A model generated the notes under the pieces. It worked only from the letters and a program-made list of their open reading frames with translations. It was not told the origin of the DNA and did not search any database. A stretch of 64,000 nucleotides of DNA from Halorubrum rutilum (GTDB lineage Archaea > Halobacteriota > Halobacteria > Halobacteriales > Haloferacaceae). The DNA lies in NCBI RefSeq assembly GCF_024494565.1, contig NZ_JANHDN010000004.1, positions 316,121 through 380,120 of the forward strand, written 5' to 3'. Shown here piece by piece: positions 46,133 through 54,744 of this stretch (the first letter of the stretch is position 1; every line of letters starts with the position of its first letter). Both the position numbers and the translations under genes were made by a program.

Positions 46133-47188
46133 ATGTCCTCAAAAAAGTCGGTGGCGCTCCCGTCGGAATACGACACACTATACCTCGGTATCGGACTGTA
46201 CGACCCGAGCTCCGGAGATATTCTAGATGCGAACGAACGGTTGGAACGGATACTCGGATACCCCCTCGATACGCTACGCAGGCTCTCGGTGGACACGTAC
46301 ACAGCGAACACGTATCCGCAGTCGGCGTCCGAGTTCCGTGACCGGCTCCGGACGAGCGCCGACGGCGACCCGCAGCGGTTCATCTGGCGGGCCAAACGCG
46401 CCGACGGCGAGCTCATCTGGCTTCAGCTGCATGTATCTCAGCAGCGCTTCTCAGAGCGGGACTGCGTCATCGTCGAGGTCCGGGATATCACCGATCACTA
46501 CGAATCGCGTCACCGGGCCGAGCTGTTCTGGCGTATCCTCCGACATAACCTCCGAAACGAGGCGGCGATCATCTTGGGGCATGCGGATCAGATCACGACA
46601 CACAGTAGAGTCGAGGGGATAGCGGAGAGCATCGCTGCGATTCGCTCCCGCGGCGAAAACCTCGGTAGTATGGCCGAGTCGGTGAAAGAGATCGAACAGG
46701 CGATCACGGACGCCCGAGCGGAACACGTCCGGCAGCCCGTGCTGGCTATCGTCGATGACGTCGCCGCCCGAACGAGGTCCGAGTACCCCGCGGCGAGGAT
46801 ATCCGTCGACGAGCGCGAAGAGATGTGGGTCGAAGTGAACGACGCGTTCGGGTATGCGGTCAGACACGCGGTCGAAAACGCGATCGTTCACAGCACCGAA
46901 CGGGTCCCGACCGTCGAGATAACGGTCGGGCCCTCACCGAACACCGGTCGCGTCGAGATCCGGATTAAAGACGCAAATCCGGCGATCCCGCCAGAAGAAA
47001 TCGAGGCGCTGTTCGCACCGGCCGAGACCACGAACACGTCTCACGGATCCGGAATCGGTCTGTTCGTGATGAAGTGGTGTATCGAGTCCCTCGGCGGCGA
47101 AGTGATGTTCGACACCCGAACGCCGAAAGGGAACGTCGTCCACCTGTATCTCCCGTCGAAGCGGCCGCCCGATACGGCCGATGAATGA
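46133..47188 (+). CDS. PAS-domain sensor histidine kinase
   Basis: A 351-residue soluble kinase. A PAS domain (residues 15-120: LGIGLYDPSSGDILDANERL and RAKRADGELIWLQLHVSQQR) precedes a histidine box WRILRHNLRNEAAIILGHAD (phospho-His near residue 142), of the HNLRNE type common in haloarchaea. The ATPase domain has HAVENAIVHS (N-box) and SHGSGIGLFVMKW (G-box). Stimulus and partner unknown; no response regulator adjoins. TATA-like tatatatctc lies about 55 bases upstream. Confidence 0.88.
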   Translation: MSSKKSVALPSEYDTLYLGIGLYDPSSGDILDANERLERILGYPLDTLRRLSVDTYTANTYPQSASEFRDRLRTSADGDPQRFIWRAKRADGELIWLQLHVSQQRFSERDCVIVEVRDITDHYESRHRAELFWRILRHNLRNEAAIILGHADQITTHSRVEGIAESIAAIRSRGENLGSMAESVKEIEQAITDARAEHVRQPVLAIVDDVAARTRSEYPAARISVDEREEMWVEVNDAFGYAVRHAVENAIVHSTERVPTVEITVGPSPNTGRVEIRIKDANPAIPPEEIEALFAPAETTNTSHGSGIGLFVMKWCIESLGGEVMFDTRTPKGNVVHLYLPSKRPPDTADE

Positions 47189-47361
47189 CATCCACGGGAT
47201 GACTCGAACGAGCGGCTCCGTTGAACCTCATAGACCGGAAATGAAGCGCGCGTCGAATGAGGCGGACGGAGTCAGGGCGGCCGTATCCCACCGATGGGCC
47301 CGCTGAGATCCCGTTCCTCGGACAAATTTCCCGTCTGAAACAGTCGGTTTACGAGACTTGC

Positions 47362-47783
47362 CTACTGCTCGGAAGCGTACTCGTCGAAGAGCGTTGAAAC
47401 GCGCTGCCGGATCTCGTCTCGGATACGGCGAACCTCTTCTGATGACCGTCCGTGCGGATCGTTGAGTACCCAGTCGCGGACTTCGATGTCCGCGTCGAGT
47501 TCCAGTGTCGAACAGCCCATCGTTGCGGCGACGGTCGCGTTATTGAGGCCCGTCGTCGAGACTTTTTGTGGTACACGGTCAGAGAGGTCGATATCGATCT
47601 CCGCCATCGCTTCGATGACCTCGGGATGGACCTCCTCAGCGGGCTGTGTTCCCCCGTTAAGATGTGTACTGCGTCTTCGAGCCCGCGCCGTGAGCGTTCC
47701 CGTTCGGTAAACGCTGTCGCCATCTGACTTCGGCCCGGGTTCTGTACGCAAACGAAACCAAGCGTTACCCTCTCATCGTTCGT
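47362..47783 (-). pseudogene. Broken ArsC-like phosphatase gene
   Basis: A decayed paralogue of 49819-50241. Reading from the 5' side, TNDERVTLGFVCVQNPGRSQ keeps the CX5R loop but has no ATG or GTG in front of it. At about residue 45 the frame breaks within a G run: five Gs are present where six would keep the frame (ILTGG), after which the other frame continues GTQPAEEVHPEVIEAMAEID to FDEYASEQ. Loss of the start and a one-base deletion together argue against a sequencing slip alone. Located beside FetAB, it may be the remnant of an arsC-fet-arsC arrangement. Confidence 0.82.
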
Positions 47784-48074
47784 GCGATGTCTAGTATCAA
47801 AACAAGCATGACACTATCTAAGATTGGTATTGAGCGGTATAGAGACCGTACCGAGCGGGACCGGGGTTTAACTATCACTGAGAAGGATTTGTTGAAATCT
47901 TCAAACGGTGATATTGCTTTCGGCGGCGTGCTGAATAGAGGGCGTGAATGTGGTACGAACCGGGGCTGATTCACCGGAGAGAGGTCGGTCAGTACAGGGG
48001 ATCTATCTACCGACGAATATCATCGAGATACACACATTCCGTCAGAAACCACGTACGAGATACAGCGGATATAT
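47784..48074. other. Gap between broken ArsC gene and fetB
   Basis: About 290 bases, lower in GC than the neighbours; no convincing gene. It contains the decayed promoter of the broken ArsC-like gene. Confidence 0.4.
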
Positions 48075-48923
48075 TCATCGGAGTGACCGAAGCATCGAGA
48101 GTGCCGTCGGCTGTGACTCCTCAAAGTGTCTGAGCTGGGCAGCTTCAGTGAACGCATACCGGCCGATCAGCAGGCTCGTCGTCATACTGGTCAACCCGCC
48201 AGCCGCGAAGATCATCCCCATAATCACGAACTGGTACTGGGCGGCGTAGATCGGGTTCGCCCCACCGAGGATCATCCCTGCCATCATCCCGGGAATGTAC
48301 ACCAGTCCGAGCGTCCGCATCGCATCAACGACGGGGATGAGCGAGGCCCGCACCGATTCGGTGACGTGTTCGGAAACTGCCGCCTGTGGCGGCACACCGA
48401 TCGCCAGTAGTGCCTCGATCTCGTTGCGGTTAGATTCGATTTCGCTTTTGAACCGGTCTAACGCCAACGAGTTCGTCTTCATCGCGTTTGCGATGATCAT
48501 CCCGCCAACCGGCACGAGGTTCCGAACCGTCGATTCGATGGCTCCTGCGACGAGCATCGTCACGATTACCACTGACGCACCGAGTCCGATCGCGGTCAGC
48601 GAGACTCTGAACGCCTGTGGCACCCCGTCACCACGCTTGCGGGACTCCCACGCCGCGTACCCCATCATCGCTCCGAGAACAATCCCCGAAAACGCCAGTG
48701 GAATCGAGAACAACACACCGATGAGCGCACCCATCGCCAGAACTTGTACGAACCCGCGGGCGAACGAGCCGCCGAGCTCCCGCTCCAAATCGAGGTCACG
48801 CACGTACGACAGTCCGAGCACGACAGCCGCGAGGGCGGTGGCGGCCGCGACTTGGAGAAGTCCTTTCACTAAAACGGGATCCCGGAGTTCCGGCGGAAGC
48901 GGGAGGTCCGTGAATGGATTCAT
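48075..48923 (-). CDS. fetB: FetB/UPF0014-family ABC transporter permease
   Basis: A 282-residue permease with about seven helices. The conserved family core GGMIIANAMKTNSLALDRFK (near residue 140) and MRTLGLVYIPGMMAGMILGG with the NPIYAAQYQFVIMG segment mark the FetB (YbbM) family. FetAB is known in E. coli as a metal/iron exporter linked to oxidative stress. Here the ArsC-like genes on both sides suggest a link to phosphate, arsenate or metal stress instead; substrate uncertain. Its ATG overlaps the fetA stop by four bases. Confidence 0.88.
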   Translation of the reverse strand: MNPFTDLPLPPELRDPVLVKGLLQVAAATALAAVVLGLSYVRDLDLERELGGSFARGFVQVLAMGALIGVLFSIPLAFSGIVLGAMMGYAAWESRKRGDGVPQAFRVSLTAIGLGASVVIVTMLVAGAIESTVRNLVPVGGMIIANAMKTNSLALDRFKSEIESNRNEIEALLAIGVPPQAAVSEHVTESVRASLIPVVDAMRTLGLVYIPGMMAGMILGGANPIYAAQYQFVIMGMIFAAGGLTSMTTSLLIGRYAFTEAAQLRHFEESQPTALSMLRSLR

Positions 48924-49600
48924 CCGAGCACCTCACGTGCGGTACCTATCGCGTGGATACGGCCGTCCACGAACCGAACGACTCGGTCGGCGATCCGGTC
49001 GACCTGTGCTTGATCGTGGGTGACGAAGACCGCTGTCCGCTCCGACGTGTCAAGTAACTCCTCTAGCAGCGCCTCGATCTCGGCCTGAGCCTGCGGGTCG
49101 AGGCTGGCAGTCGGCTCGTCCAGTAATAGCACCTCGGGGTCCATCATCAGCGTGCGGGCGATTGCGACGCGCTGGGCCTCGCCGCCGGAGAGCCCGGCGA
49201 CCTCGCGGTCTGCGTAGCCGCTCAGGTCCACGCGACCCAACAGCTCCTCTACGCGACTCGGTTCGACCGATTCGCCGCGGAGCCGGGGACCGATCGTAAC
49301 GTTGTCGCGGACGGTCCCGTCTCGGAGCGCCGGGTCCTGCGGCACCATTCCGACACGAGCACGGAGATCTGTCGGGACGAGCGTCCGGTAGTCTGCTCCG
49401 TCAAGGTAGACTGTGCCCTCAGTCGGCTCTTCAATCCGACACAGAAGGCGGAGCAGAGTAGATTTCCCAGCGCCAGAGGGGCCGATGATAGTGAGTGTCT
49501 TACCGGCGTGGACGGTGAGGTTAACATCGGTTATAATTTGATCGTCGCTGACGACGAACGAGAGGTGGTCCGTCCGTAGCTTCGCTGTGGTCGTGCTCAT
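48920..49600 (-). CDS. fetA: FetA-like ABC transporter ATP-binding protein
   Basis: A 226-residue ABC ATPase with Walker A GPSGAGKST (near residue 40), Q-loop VGMVPQDPALRDGTVRDN, signature LSGGEAQRVAIARTL, Walker B VLLLDEPTASLD and switch His in VTHDQAQVDRIADR. Coupled by overlap to the FetB permease, so the pair is one exporter. It starts 219 bases after the ArsC-like gene; a 70-residue frame in that gap is not convincing. Confidence 0.9.
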   Translation of the reverse strand: MSTTTAKLRTDHLSFVVSDDQIITDVNLTVHAGKTLTIIGPSGAGKSTLLRLLCRIEEPTEGTVYLDGADYRTLVPTDLRARVGMVPQDPALRDGTVRDNVTIGPRLRGESVEPSRVEELLGRVDLSGYADREVAGLSGGEAQRVAIARTLMMDPEVLLLDEPTASLDPQAQAEIEALLEELLDTSERTAVFVTHDQAQVDRIADRVVRFVDGRIHAIGTAREVLG

Positions 49601-49818
49601 TCGTGGTTATTGAACGACTGTAGGTTGGGACTATCTGTGAACATTACGACGAGTTCAACCAACTGACTGGTCCTGTCCATGTCCGACGGTTCTGTTCTGT
49701 CGGGGTACCACTGGGGCGTGTGTCGAATTCGCGTCAGAACTGGCGTGCTACAGACAGAGGGTACATTCTGCAGCGGCAGGTGCTCGTCTCCAATAGTATC
49801 GCTGAACAATAGCCGACG

Positions 49819-50241
49819 TTATTCGTCACCGAAGAACTCGTCGAAGAGGTCGGTGACACGCCCCTCGATCTCGCCGCGAATCTCTCGAACGCGGTCGATG
49901 TCCTGACCATGTGGATCATCAAGCGCCCAATCCCGAACCTCAACTGAGGCGTCCAACTCCAACGTTGAGCATCCCATCGTCAGAACAACGTCACATTCGT
50001 TCAACATCGCCGTTGAGACCTCCTGTGGGACGCGGCCCGTGAGGTTGATGTCGAGCTCTTTCATCACGTCGACAACTTCAGCGTGGACCTCGTCCGCGGG
50101 ATGGGTACCCCCGGTGATTATCTCCACCCTGTCCTCCAGTCCGCGGCGCTGTCGCTCCCGCTCTGCGAAGGCAGCGGACATCTGACTACGCCCGGCGTTC
50201 TGGACACAGACAAATCCGAACGTCACGTGATCATTACTCAT
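49819..50241 (-). CDS. Low-Mr phosphatase/ArsC-like protein
   Basis: A 140-residue protein. MSNDHVTFGFVCVQNAGRSQ gives the CX5R loop (near residue 12); RVEIITGGTHPADEVHAEVV, LTMGCSTLELDASVEVRDW and the general acid in ALDDPHGQD follow. Same family as 32625-33080 and clearly the closest relative of the broken copy at 47362-47783. It is upstream of fetAB on the same strand and may be the first gene of that transcript. The ATG at 50241 is used; upstream residues are non-coding. Confidence 0.85.
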   Translation of the reverse strand: MSNDHVTFGFVCVQNAGRSQMSAAFAERERQRRGLEDRVEIITGGTHPADEVHAEVVDVMKELDINLTGRVPQEVSTAMLNECDVVLTMGCSTLELDASVEVRDWALDDPHGQDIDRVREIRGEIEGRVTDLFDEFFGDE

Positions 50242-50626
50242 ACGCTGCCGGAGACGATGCCGAGGGATGTCGGTTTCTATGATTGCTATAGAGCGATATT
50301 GGACCCTCAATATCATACGTTTAGTGCTGTGGCTACCACTCTGAACCGACAATGAGGGCTAACCAATGGCCGATTCACACCCCGTATCCCGCACGCGACT
50401 CTGAACATCAACCGACTCTGGTAGAAGTGTCAGCAGTCAGTCTGCAAGCCCGTTCCATCGGTTGGTTCAGAATTTGGATGGAAAATAACGAGGTTCCGTT
50501 GCTGACTGCATACTCTGTATTCAGCAGCCGGTTCGTATCAATACCTGAGTATTCCAACAGAACAACCAATAAAGAATTTCGACGGAGCCCACAGATACTT
50601 TGGAACGGTCGGTCGTATCCGAACCG
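50242..50626. other. Intergenic, no gene seen
   Basis: 385 bases of comparatively A/T-rich DNA between divergent genes. A TATA-like caatatcgctctatagc (minus strand) lies about 50 bases before the ArsC-like gene. Confidence 0.4.
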
Positions 50627-51124
50627 ATGTCGCGCCGAGACGTGGCCCTCCCGCTCGTCGTCCTACTCGTTCTGACGACTGCCGGGTGTGCGGCGTTCGA
50701 CGCCTCCTCGGCCGACGTGACCGTCGAGAATTCGGAGTCGTCGCGATACCAGATGACGGTCTACGTGTTCGAAGAGCCAGTGGGCGCGGGTAATATCACG
50801 TTTCAGGTGACGAACGAGACGGGTGCTAGGAAAACGGTAGGACTCGCTCGACTCGAAACTGAGGGACCGTATTTCAATCACTCCCTCGGTGGGGGGTGGA
50901 ACGCGACGGAACGCCGGGTGGCCGTCCCGGCGAACGAGACGACGACGGCCTCGTTCGGCGCCTGGGAGCCCGGCGCGGCGATCATGTACGTGTTCGAAGG
51001 GATCGACGGGCGCGTGATACGGACCGATTTCGCCGAGTGTGCTTCGGACTCACTGACTCACACCTTCGTGTTCTCGGAGGGGCCTGAGAACGGATATCGA
51101 GCGCACTGTCCGCCGGCTCCGTAG
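50627..51124 (+). CDS. Haloarchaeal lipoprotein of unknown function
   Basis: A 165-residue exported protein. The signal RRDVALPLVVLLVLTTAGC ends in a lipobox (Cys near residue 22). The mature part is an immunoglobulin-like beta sandwich by pattern (ADVTVENSESSRYQMTVYVF, GNITFQVTNETGARKTVGLA, RRVAVPANETTTASFGAWEP), with two cysteines near the end that may pair. No partner or enzyme motif. The start at MSRRDVALP is chosen so that the signal peptide is N-terminal. Confidence 0.7.
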   Translation: MSRRDVALPLVVLLVLTTAGCAAFDASSADVTVENSESSRYQMTVYVFEEPVGAGNITFQVTNETGARKTVGLARLETEGPYFNHSLGGGWNATERRVAVPANETTTASFGAWEPGAAIMYVFEGIDGRVIRTDFAECASDSLTHTFVFSEGPENGYRAHCPPAP

Positions 51125-51616
51125 AAGCCCTCGATCTCGCTGTCCTCACGGTTACACCGGACGCAAGCCGGCCTCCGAGAGATCACCGTCCGACTCGATT
51201 CCCTGTTCGGCGAGACCGCAGCCGTCACTGACCGAAGCTCGCGGCGGAGCCGAACGGACACCCGGTAGCCGCTGACGTGTATCACGGCCGTTTCGGTGGC
51301 GGGAACGGGCGGTCGGGACGCGATACGGACGTCCGACCGGTTCCGGAGGGTCCGTTCGTGCATGCGAAATGAAGGGGTTGCCGGACGCGACCGCTGTCGT
51401 TCGAGCGGTCACCAGTCCGAATAATCGCCAGACTCCGTCGGGACGGATATAGGTGTATAGAACGCTACGGAGTACGAGTTGGTGTGTTTCCCGTGGAGAT
51501 CACGGCTCAAATTTACCCGAGATAACGACGCCGTAGCGTTGCGCGTTTTGACGACGACCATCCCGTTCCGTCGTCGATCCGGGAAATCGGACTGCGGCGG
51601 GTCGGAGGAAAGAACG
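51125..51616. other. Intergenic, no gene seen
   Basis: About 490 bases between convergent genes. Short minus-strand frames here are Arg/Ser-rich and overlap one another; none is convincing. Confidence 0.4.
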
Positions 51617-52483
51617 TCAACCGCGGAGATCGGCGATCGTCTGGAACTCCGACGGGTTGCGGAGAACATCGCCGGTCGCCTCGGCGATCGCTGACCGATC
51701 GACGTACTCGATACCGTCGTTATAGATCAGCAACACGGGATCGTCCTGAAAGCTGCCGACCGGCCGGGAGGTAACGCTCTCTATCGCGACGTATCGGTTC
51801 CCGGGAAGCGTCGGCGTATCGGCGTACACGGCAGGGAGATCGTCTCCGTGTACACCGGCCAGCATATGACCGGGGGGAATCACCGTCGCCGTCCGGTATT
51901 CGAACGGCGGATTCGAAAGAATCCCGATCAGGAGATACGCGAGGTCTTCGCAGTCGCCGCGGCCGTCGACGAGCGTCTCCTCGGCGGTCCGGACGTAATC
52001 CGGAACGCCTTTCGAGTCGATATCGGTCGTGTATCCGAGGGAGCGGACGAATCCGATCGCCCGTTCGAGTCGAGCCGTTCGAGAAATCGGCCGGGCGGCG
52101 TCCTCCGTCATCAGATCGGCAGCGGCGAGACGCGCCGCGAACCGTTCGACGTCCCGGCTCGTCTTCGCCGTCTCGAATCCGCCGAGGTATCCGTGATGCT
52201 CCTGAGCCGCCTCCGAGTACGCGGTTCGGTCCAACGCGAACGTGGAGCGCCACCGTCGCTGTAGGCGGTCGGTCCACTCGTACGTCATCACGTAACGGCT
52301 CTCGGTGACTTCCCGCGAAACCAAGCCTCCCGTGCCGACTCGCGGTGGTTTCGTAGTCGCGTTCGAATCTGGTGAGACGGCGGCGTACGACTCTCGAAGT
52401 TCACTGAGGAATACGGACACACCGGCGCCGATCGCAATACGGTCAATTACCTTTTCGAGAAGGCTTCGTCGCTTCATACCCAC
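51617..52483 (-). CDS. Transglutaminase-like cysteine protease-fold protein
   Basis: A 288-residue protein with a hydrophobic N-terminus (LLEKVIDRIAIGAGVSVFLS) that could anchor it in the membrane. The transglutaminase core has Cys in VDGRGDCEDLAYLLIGIL (near residue 178), His in PPGHMLAGVHGDDLP (near 207) and a following acidic region PGNRYVAIESVTSRP, the Cys-His-Asp layout of the superfamily. It may act as a protease or crosslinker; target unknown. Standing alone. Confidence 0.75.
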   Translation of the reverse strand: MGMKRRSLLEKVIDRIAIGAGVSVFLSELRESYAAVSPDSNATTKPPRVGTGGLVSREVTESRYVMTYEWTDRLQRRWRSTFALDRTAYSEAAQEHHGYLGGFETAKTSRDVERFAARLAAADLMTEDAARPISRTARLERAIGFVRSLGYTTDIDSKGVPDYVRTAEETLVDGRGDCEDLAYLLIGILSNPPFEYRTATVIPPGHMLAGVHGDDLPAVYADTPTLPGNRYVAIESVTSRPVGSFQDDPVLLIYNDGIEYVDRSAIAEATGDVLRNPSEFQTIADLRG

Positions 52484-52586
52484 CGTCGGGCGAGGTTAGG
52501 TGACGAAAGCGACCGCGCGGATGAAGACCGGCGAACGTCCGCGCGGGGACCGCAACGCGAATTGTAACAGTTCGTCGCGACGGCCG

Positions 52587-52805
52587 CTATCGATAGCATT
52601 CGGAGTTGACGACGCAGTTCGCGTCGACGCTTAGCCAAGTCGATCGCTTTGCGTCGCCGCTCGCACCGGCCGGGAACACCGTCACCCGGTCCGGGGCGGA
52701 AGGCCGTCTATTGATTTCGTGGACTAACTCGCGTCTCCCGCCGGCGGCCGACTCCTCTCCTTTCGCCTCAGTACCCACCGATGTCCGATCAGTGTCGCGG
52801 GTCAT
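52587..52805 (-). CDS. Small haloarchaeal DUF7511-like protein
   Basis: A 72-residue protein whose last 45 residues, RPSAPDRVTVFPAGASGD then STWLSVDANCVVNSECYR, match my memory of the DUF7511 pattern (a D-R-x-T-x-[YF]-P strand followed by a W-[IL]-x-x-D-A-x turn). Function unknown. The ATG at 52805 is used rather than a GTG seven codons earlier. Confidence 0.5.
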   Translation of the reverse strand: MTRDTDRTSVGTEAKGEESAAGGRRELVHEINRRPSAPDRVTVFPAGASGDAKRSTWLSVDANCVVNSECYR

Positions 52806-53148
52806 CCGTTCTACATTGGTGCCCACCCCCAGCCGCGACTTGAGCGCTTATAATAGGCGAATAGTCGGGTCGACGACGGCGTGGAGATGTATATACTCAT
52901 GGGATCGGTTCCGTTCCGGTATCGTCGATCCTCGGCCGTTAGACGCGTTCGGGACCCGTCCTGTGTCGGTAGCACCTCCTTCGAGCGCCTGCGCCAGCGG
53001 TCGGGAGCGAGCCCCGAATACGAGTAAGATTCGAAGGGCGGACCGAGACGGGCGGTTACGCTTGAGAGGCCGGAGCGCAATGAGCTCCCCCGAGAGGGGC
53101 CGCGGTATCCTCACTGCTCGCTGTGCGGTGACGGTACCACACCATTTA
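52806..53148. other. Intergenic, no gene seen
   Basis: About 340 bases of mixed composition upstream of the amphi-Trp gene; overlapping short frames lack haloarchaeal bias. Confidence 0.4.
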
Positions 53149-53164
53149 TTTAGGTCTACCTAAA
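53149..53164. promoter_or_regulatory. Palindromic operator on the amphi-Trp gene promoter
   Basis: tttaggt-ct-acctaaa, perfect 7-base arms, overlapping the end of a TATA box (tttattta) and ending 10 bases before the start codon. The form resembles sites of DtxR/IdeR-type metal-dependent repressors (known consensus TTAGGnnnnCCTAA). Confidence 0.6.
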
Positions 53165-53174
53165 ATAACACGTG

Positions 53175-53483
53175 ATGACGCAGTCCGACGCCGACGCTCA
53201 AGACGAGACGGAAAGCGAGCCGACCCTCATCAGAGAGGGCCGGGACTTCGAACAGGAGTACCGTCTGTCCGCCGCCGAGGCGGGGCGTTTCTTAGTCGAG
53301 ATCGGTGAACAGCTTCAGGAGAGCGACGAGCTGACCATTACCGGTGACGAGTGGAAGCTCCCGTTCAGTTTCGGAGAGCCGGTCGAGCTCGAAGTGGAGT
53401 ACGAGGGGTACGGCGAACAGGAGCTGGAGATAGAGGTCGAGATTCCCGGGCGAACCGACGAGACGGCGCCGTCCGTCGAGTGA
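53175..53483 (+). CDS. Amphi-Trp domain protein
   Basis: A 102-residue acidic protein. The amphi-Trp domain spans about residues 17-95: FEQEYRLSAAEAGRFLVEIG, an amphipathic helix, then ELTITGDEWKLPFSFGEPVE and paired acidic strands ending EIEVEIPGR. The name reflects an amphipathic helix and conserved Trp; biochemical role unknown. A palindromic operator covers its promoter. Start at the ATG, with an in-frame GTG one codon earlier. Confidence 0.75.
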   Translation: MTQSDADAQDETESEPTLIREGRDFEQEYRLSAAEAGRFLVEIGEQLQESDELTITGDEWKLPFSFGEPVELEVEYEGYGEQELEIEVEIPGRTDETAPSVE

Positions 53484-53551
53484 GTCGGGCGGATACGGGA
53501 GGCGACGCCGACCGCTCTCGACCCGATCGATTAAAGTCGACTTGTCCTAAC

Positions 53552-53567
53552 TAACCGCTAGTGGTTA
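53552..53567. promoter_or_regulatory. Near-palindrome upstream of the cobalamin operon
   Basis: taaccgctagtggtta: arms differ at one pair. It sits about 25 bases after a TATA-like gattaaag and 58 bases before the first GTG, at the expected transcription start. No B12 riboswitch is visible. Confidence 0.4.
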
Positions 53568-53625
53568 TCACCGACGCGGCGGCCGACGTGCGGGCTCGAT
53601 CGACGCGGCGGGCCGGGGGTGTCGC

Positions 53626-54744
53626 GTGAGCGACGCGACCCTCGTCGTCGTCGCGGGCGCGACCGAGACGGCCGCGATCGACGGGATCAGCGCCGCAGGC
53701 GCCGACCCGACGCTCCGGCGACACACGCCGAGCGCCGACCTGGAGATCGTCGCGGACGGGCGGCCCGCGTCCGGGTCGCCGGTGCCGGTCAGCCCCTCGG
53801 GCTGCCCGACGCCGGCGGTCGTCACGCGGGCGGTCCGCGAGCTCGTCGGCCTCGGCTTCGTCGGCGTCGACGCCGGCCTCGCCGTGCCGACGGCGCCGTC
53901 GGACGCGACCGTCCACGACGCCGGCGCCGCGCCCGGCGGCGACGTCCGGGACCCCGAACCGGTGCCGGACGCGGCGTCGATCTTCGACCGGGGACGGGAG
54001 CTGGCCGGAGCGATCGCGGGGAACGGCGGCGTCACGGGAAACGGCGCGGACGCGGGCGACGCCGCCGACACCCCGAGCGAACTCCTCGTCGCCGAAACGG
54101 TCCCCGGCGGGACGACGACCGCGCTCGGCGTCCTGACCGCGCTCGGCGAGCGCCCGGCGGTCTCCTCGTCGCTGGCGGCGAACCCGCTCGCGACCAAGCG
54201 CGCGGTCGTCGGGGAGGGGCTGGCCGCGAGCGGGATCGACCCCGGCGACCGCGCCGACGACCCGGTCGACGCGCTCCGGCTGACGGGCGATCCTGTCCTT
54301 GCGGCGGCCGCCGGGCTCGTCGTCGGCGCGGTCGAGCGCGGGATCGACGTGACCCTCGCGGGCGGCACCCAGCTGGCGACGGTCGCGGCGCTGGCGCGGC
54401 ACGCGGGGGTCGAGGGGCGGCTCCCGCTGGCGACGACCGCGTTCGTCGCCGACGACCCGACCGCGGACGTCGCGGCCCTCGCGGACGACCTCGACCTCGC
54501 GCTGACCGCGACCGACCCCGGATTCGACGCGAGCGACCGCCCGGGGATGCGGGCGTACGCCCGCGGCGAGGCGAAGGAGGGCGTCGGGATGGGCGGCGCG
54601 CTGGCGCTGGCCGACCGCGCCGGGGTCTCGGACGCCGCCCTCCGCGAGCGCGTGGCCGCGGTCACCGACCGACTCCTCGGCGAGCGCGGGGCGGAGAGGC
54701 GGGACGCGACGGCGACGGAGGCGAAGGGGGTCGATCCGCGATGA
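53626..54744 (+). CDS. CobT-like nicotinate-nucleotide:base phosphoribosyltransferase homologue
   Basis: A 372-residue protein of the archaeal CobT-related group (UPF0284). Visible features are VPVSPSGCPTPAVVTRAVRE, LVAETVPGGTTTALGVLTAL (near residue 158), SSLAANPLATKRAVVGEGLA and the phosphate-binding DVTLAGGTQLATVAALARHA near 245. The family activates the lower-ligand base for the nucleotide loop of cobalamin. First gene of the operon; GTG start; ends ATGA-overlapped with cbiA. Confidence 0.85.
   Translation: MSDATLVVVAGATETAAIDGISAAGADPTLRRHTPSADLEIVADGRPASGSPVPVSPSGCPTPAVVTRAVRELVGLGFVGVDAGLAVPTAPSDATVHDAGAAPGGDVRDPEPVPDAASIFDRGRELAGAIAGNGGVTGNGADAGDAADTPSELLVAETVPGGTTTALGVLTALGERPAVSSSLAANPLATKRAVVGEGLAASGIDPGDRADDPVDALRLTGDPVLAAAAGLVVGAVERGIDVTLAGGTQLATVAALARHAGVEGRLPLATTAFVADDPTADVAALADDLDLALTATDPGFDASDRPGMRAYARGEAKEGVGMGGALALADRAGVSDAALRERVAAVTDRLLGERGAERRDATATEAKGVDPR

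Noticed and set aside
49597..49809. A 70-residue frame between the ArsC-like gene and fetA
   Set aside because: It overlaps the fetA start by four bases, which looks like coupling, but its composition is not acidic and no domain is visible.
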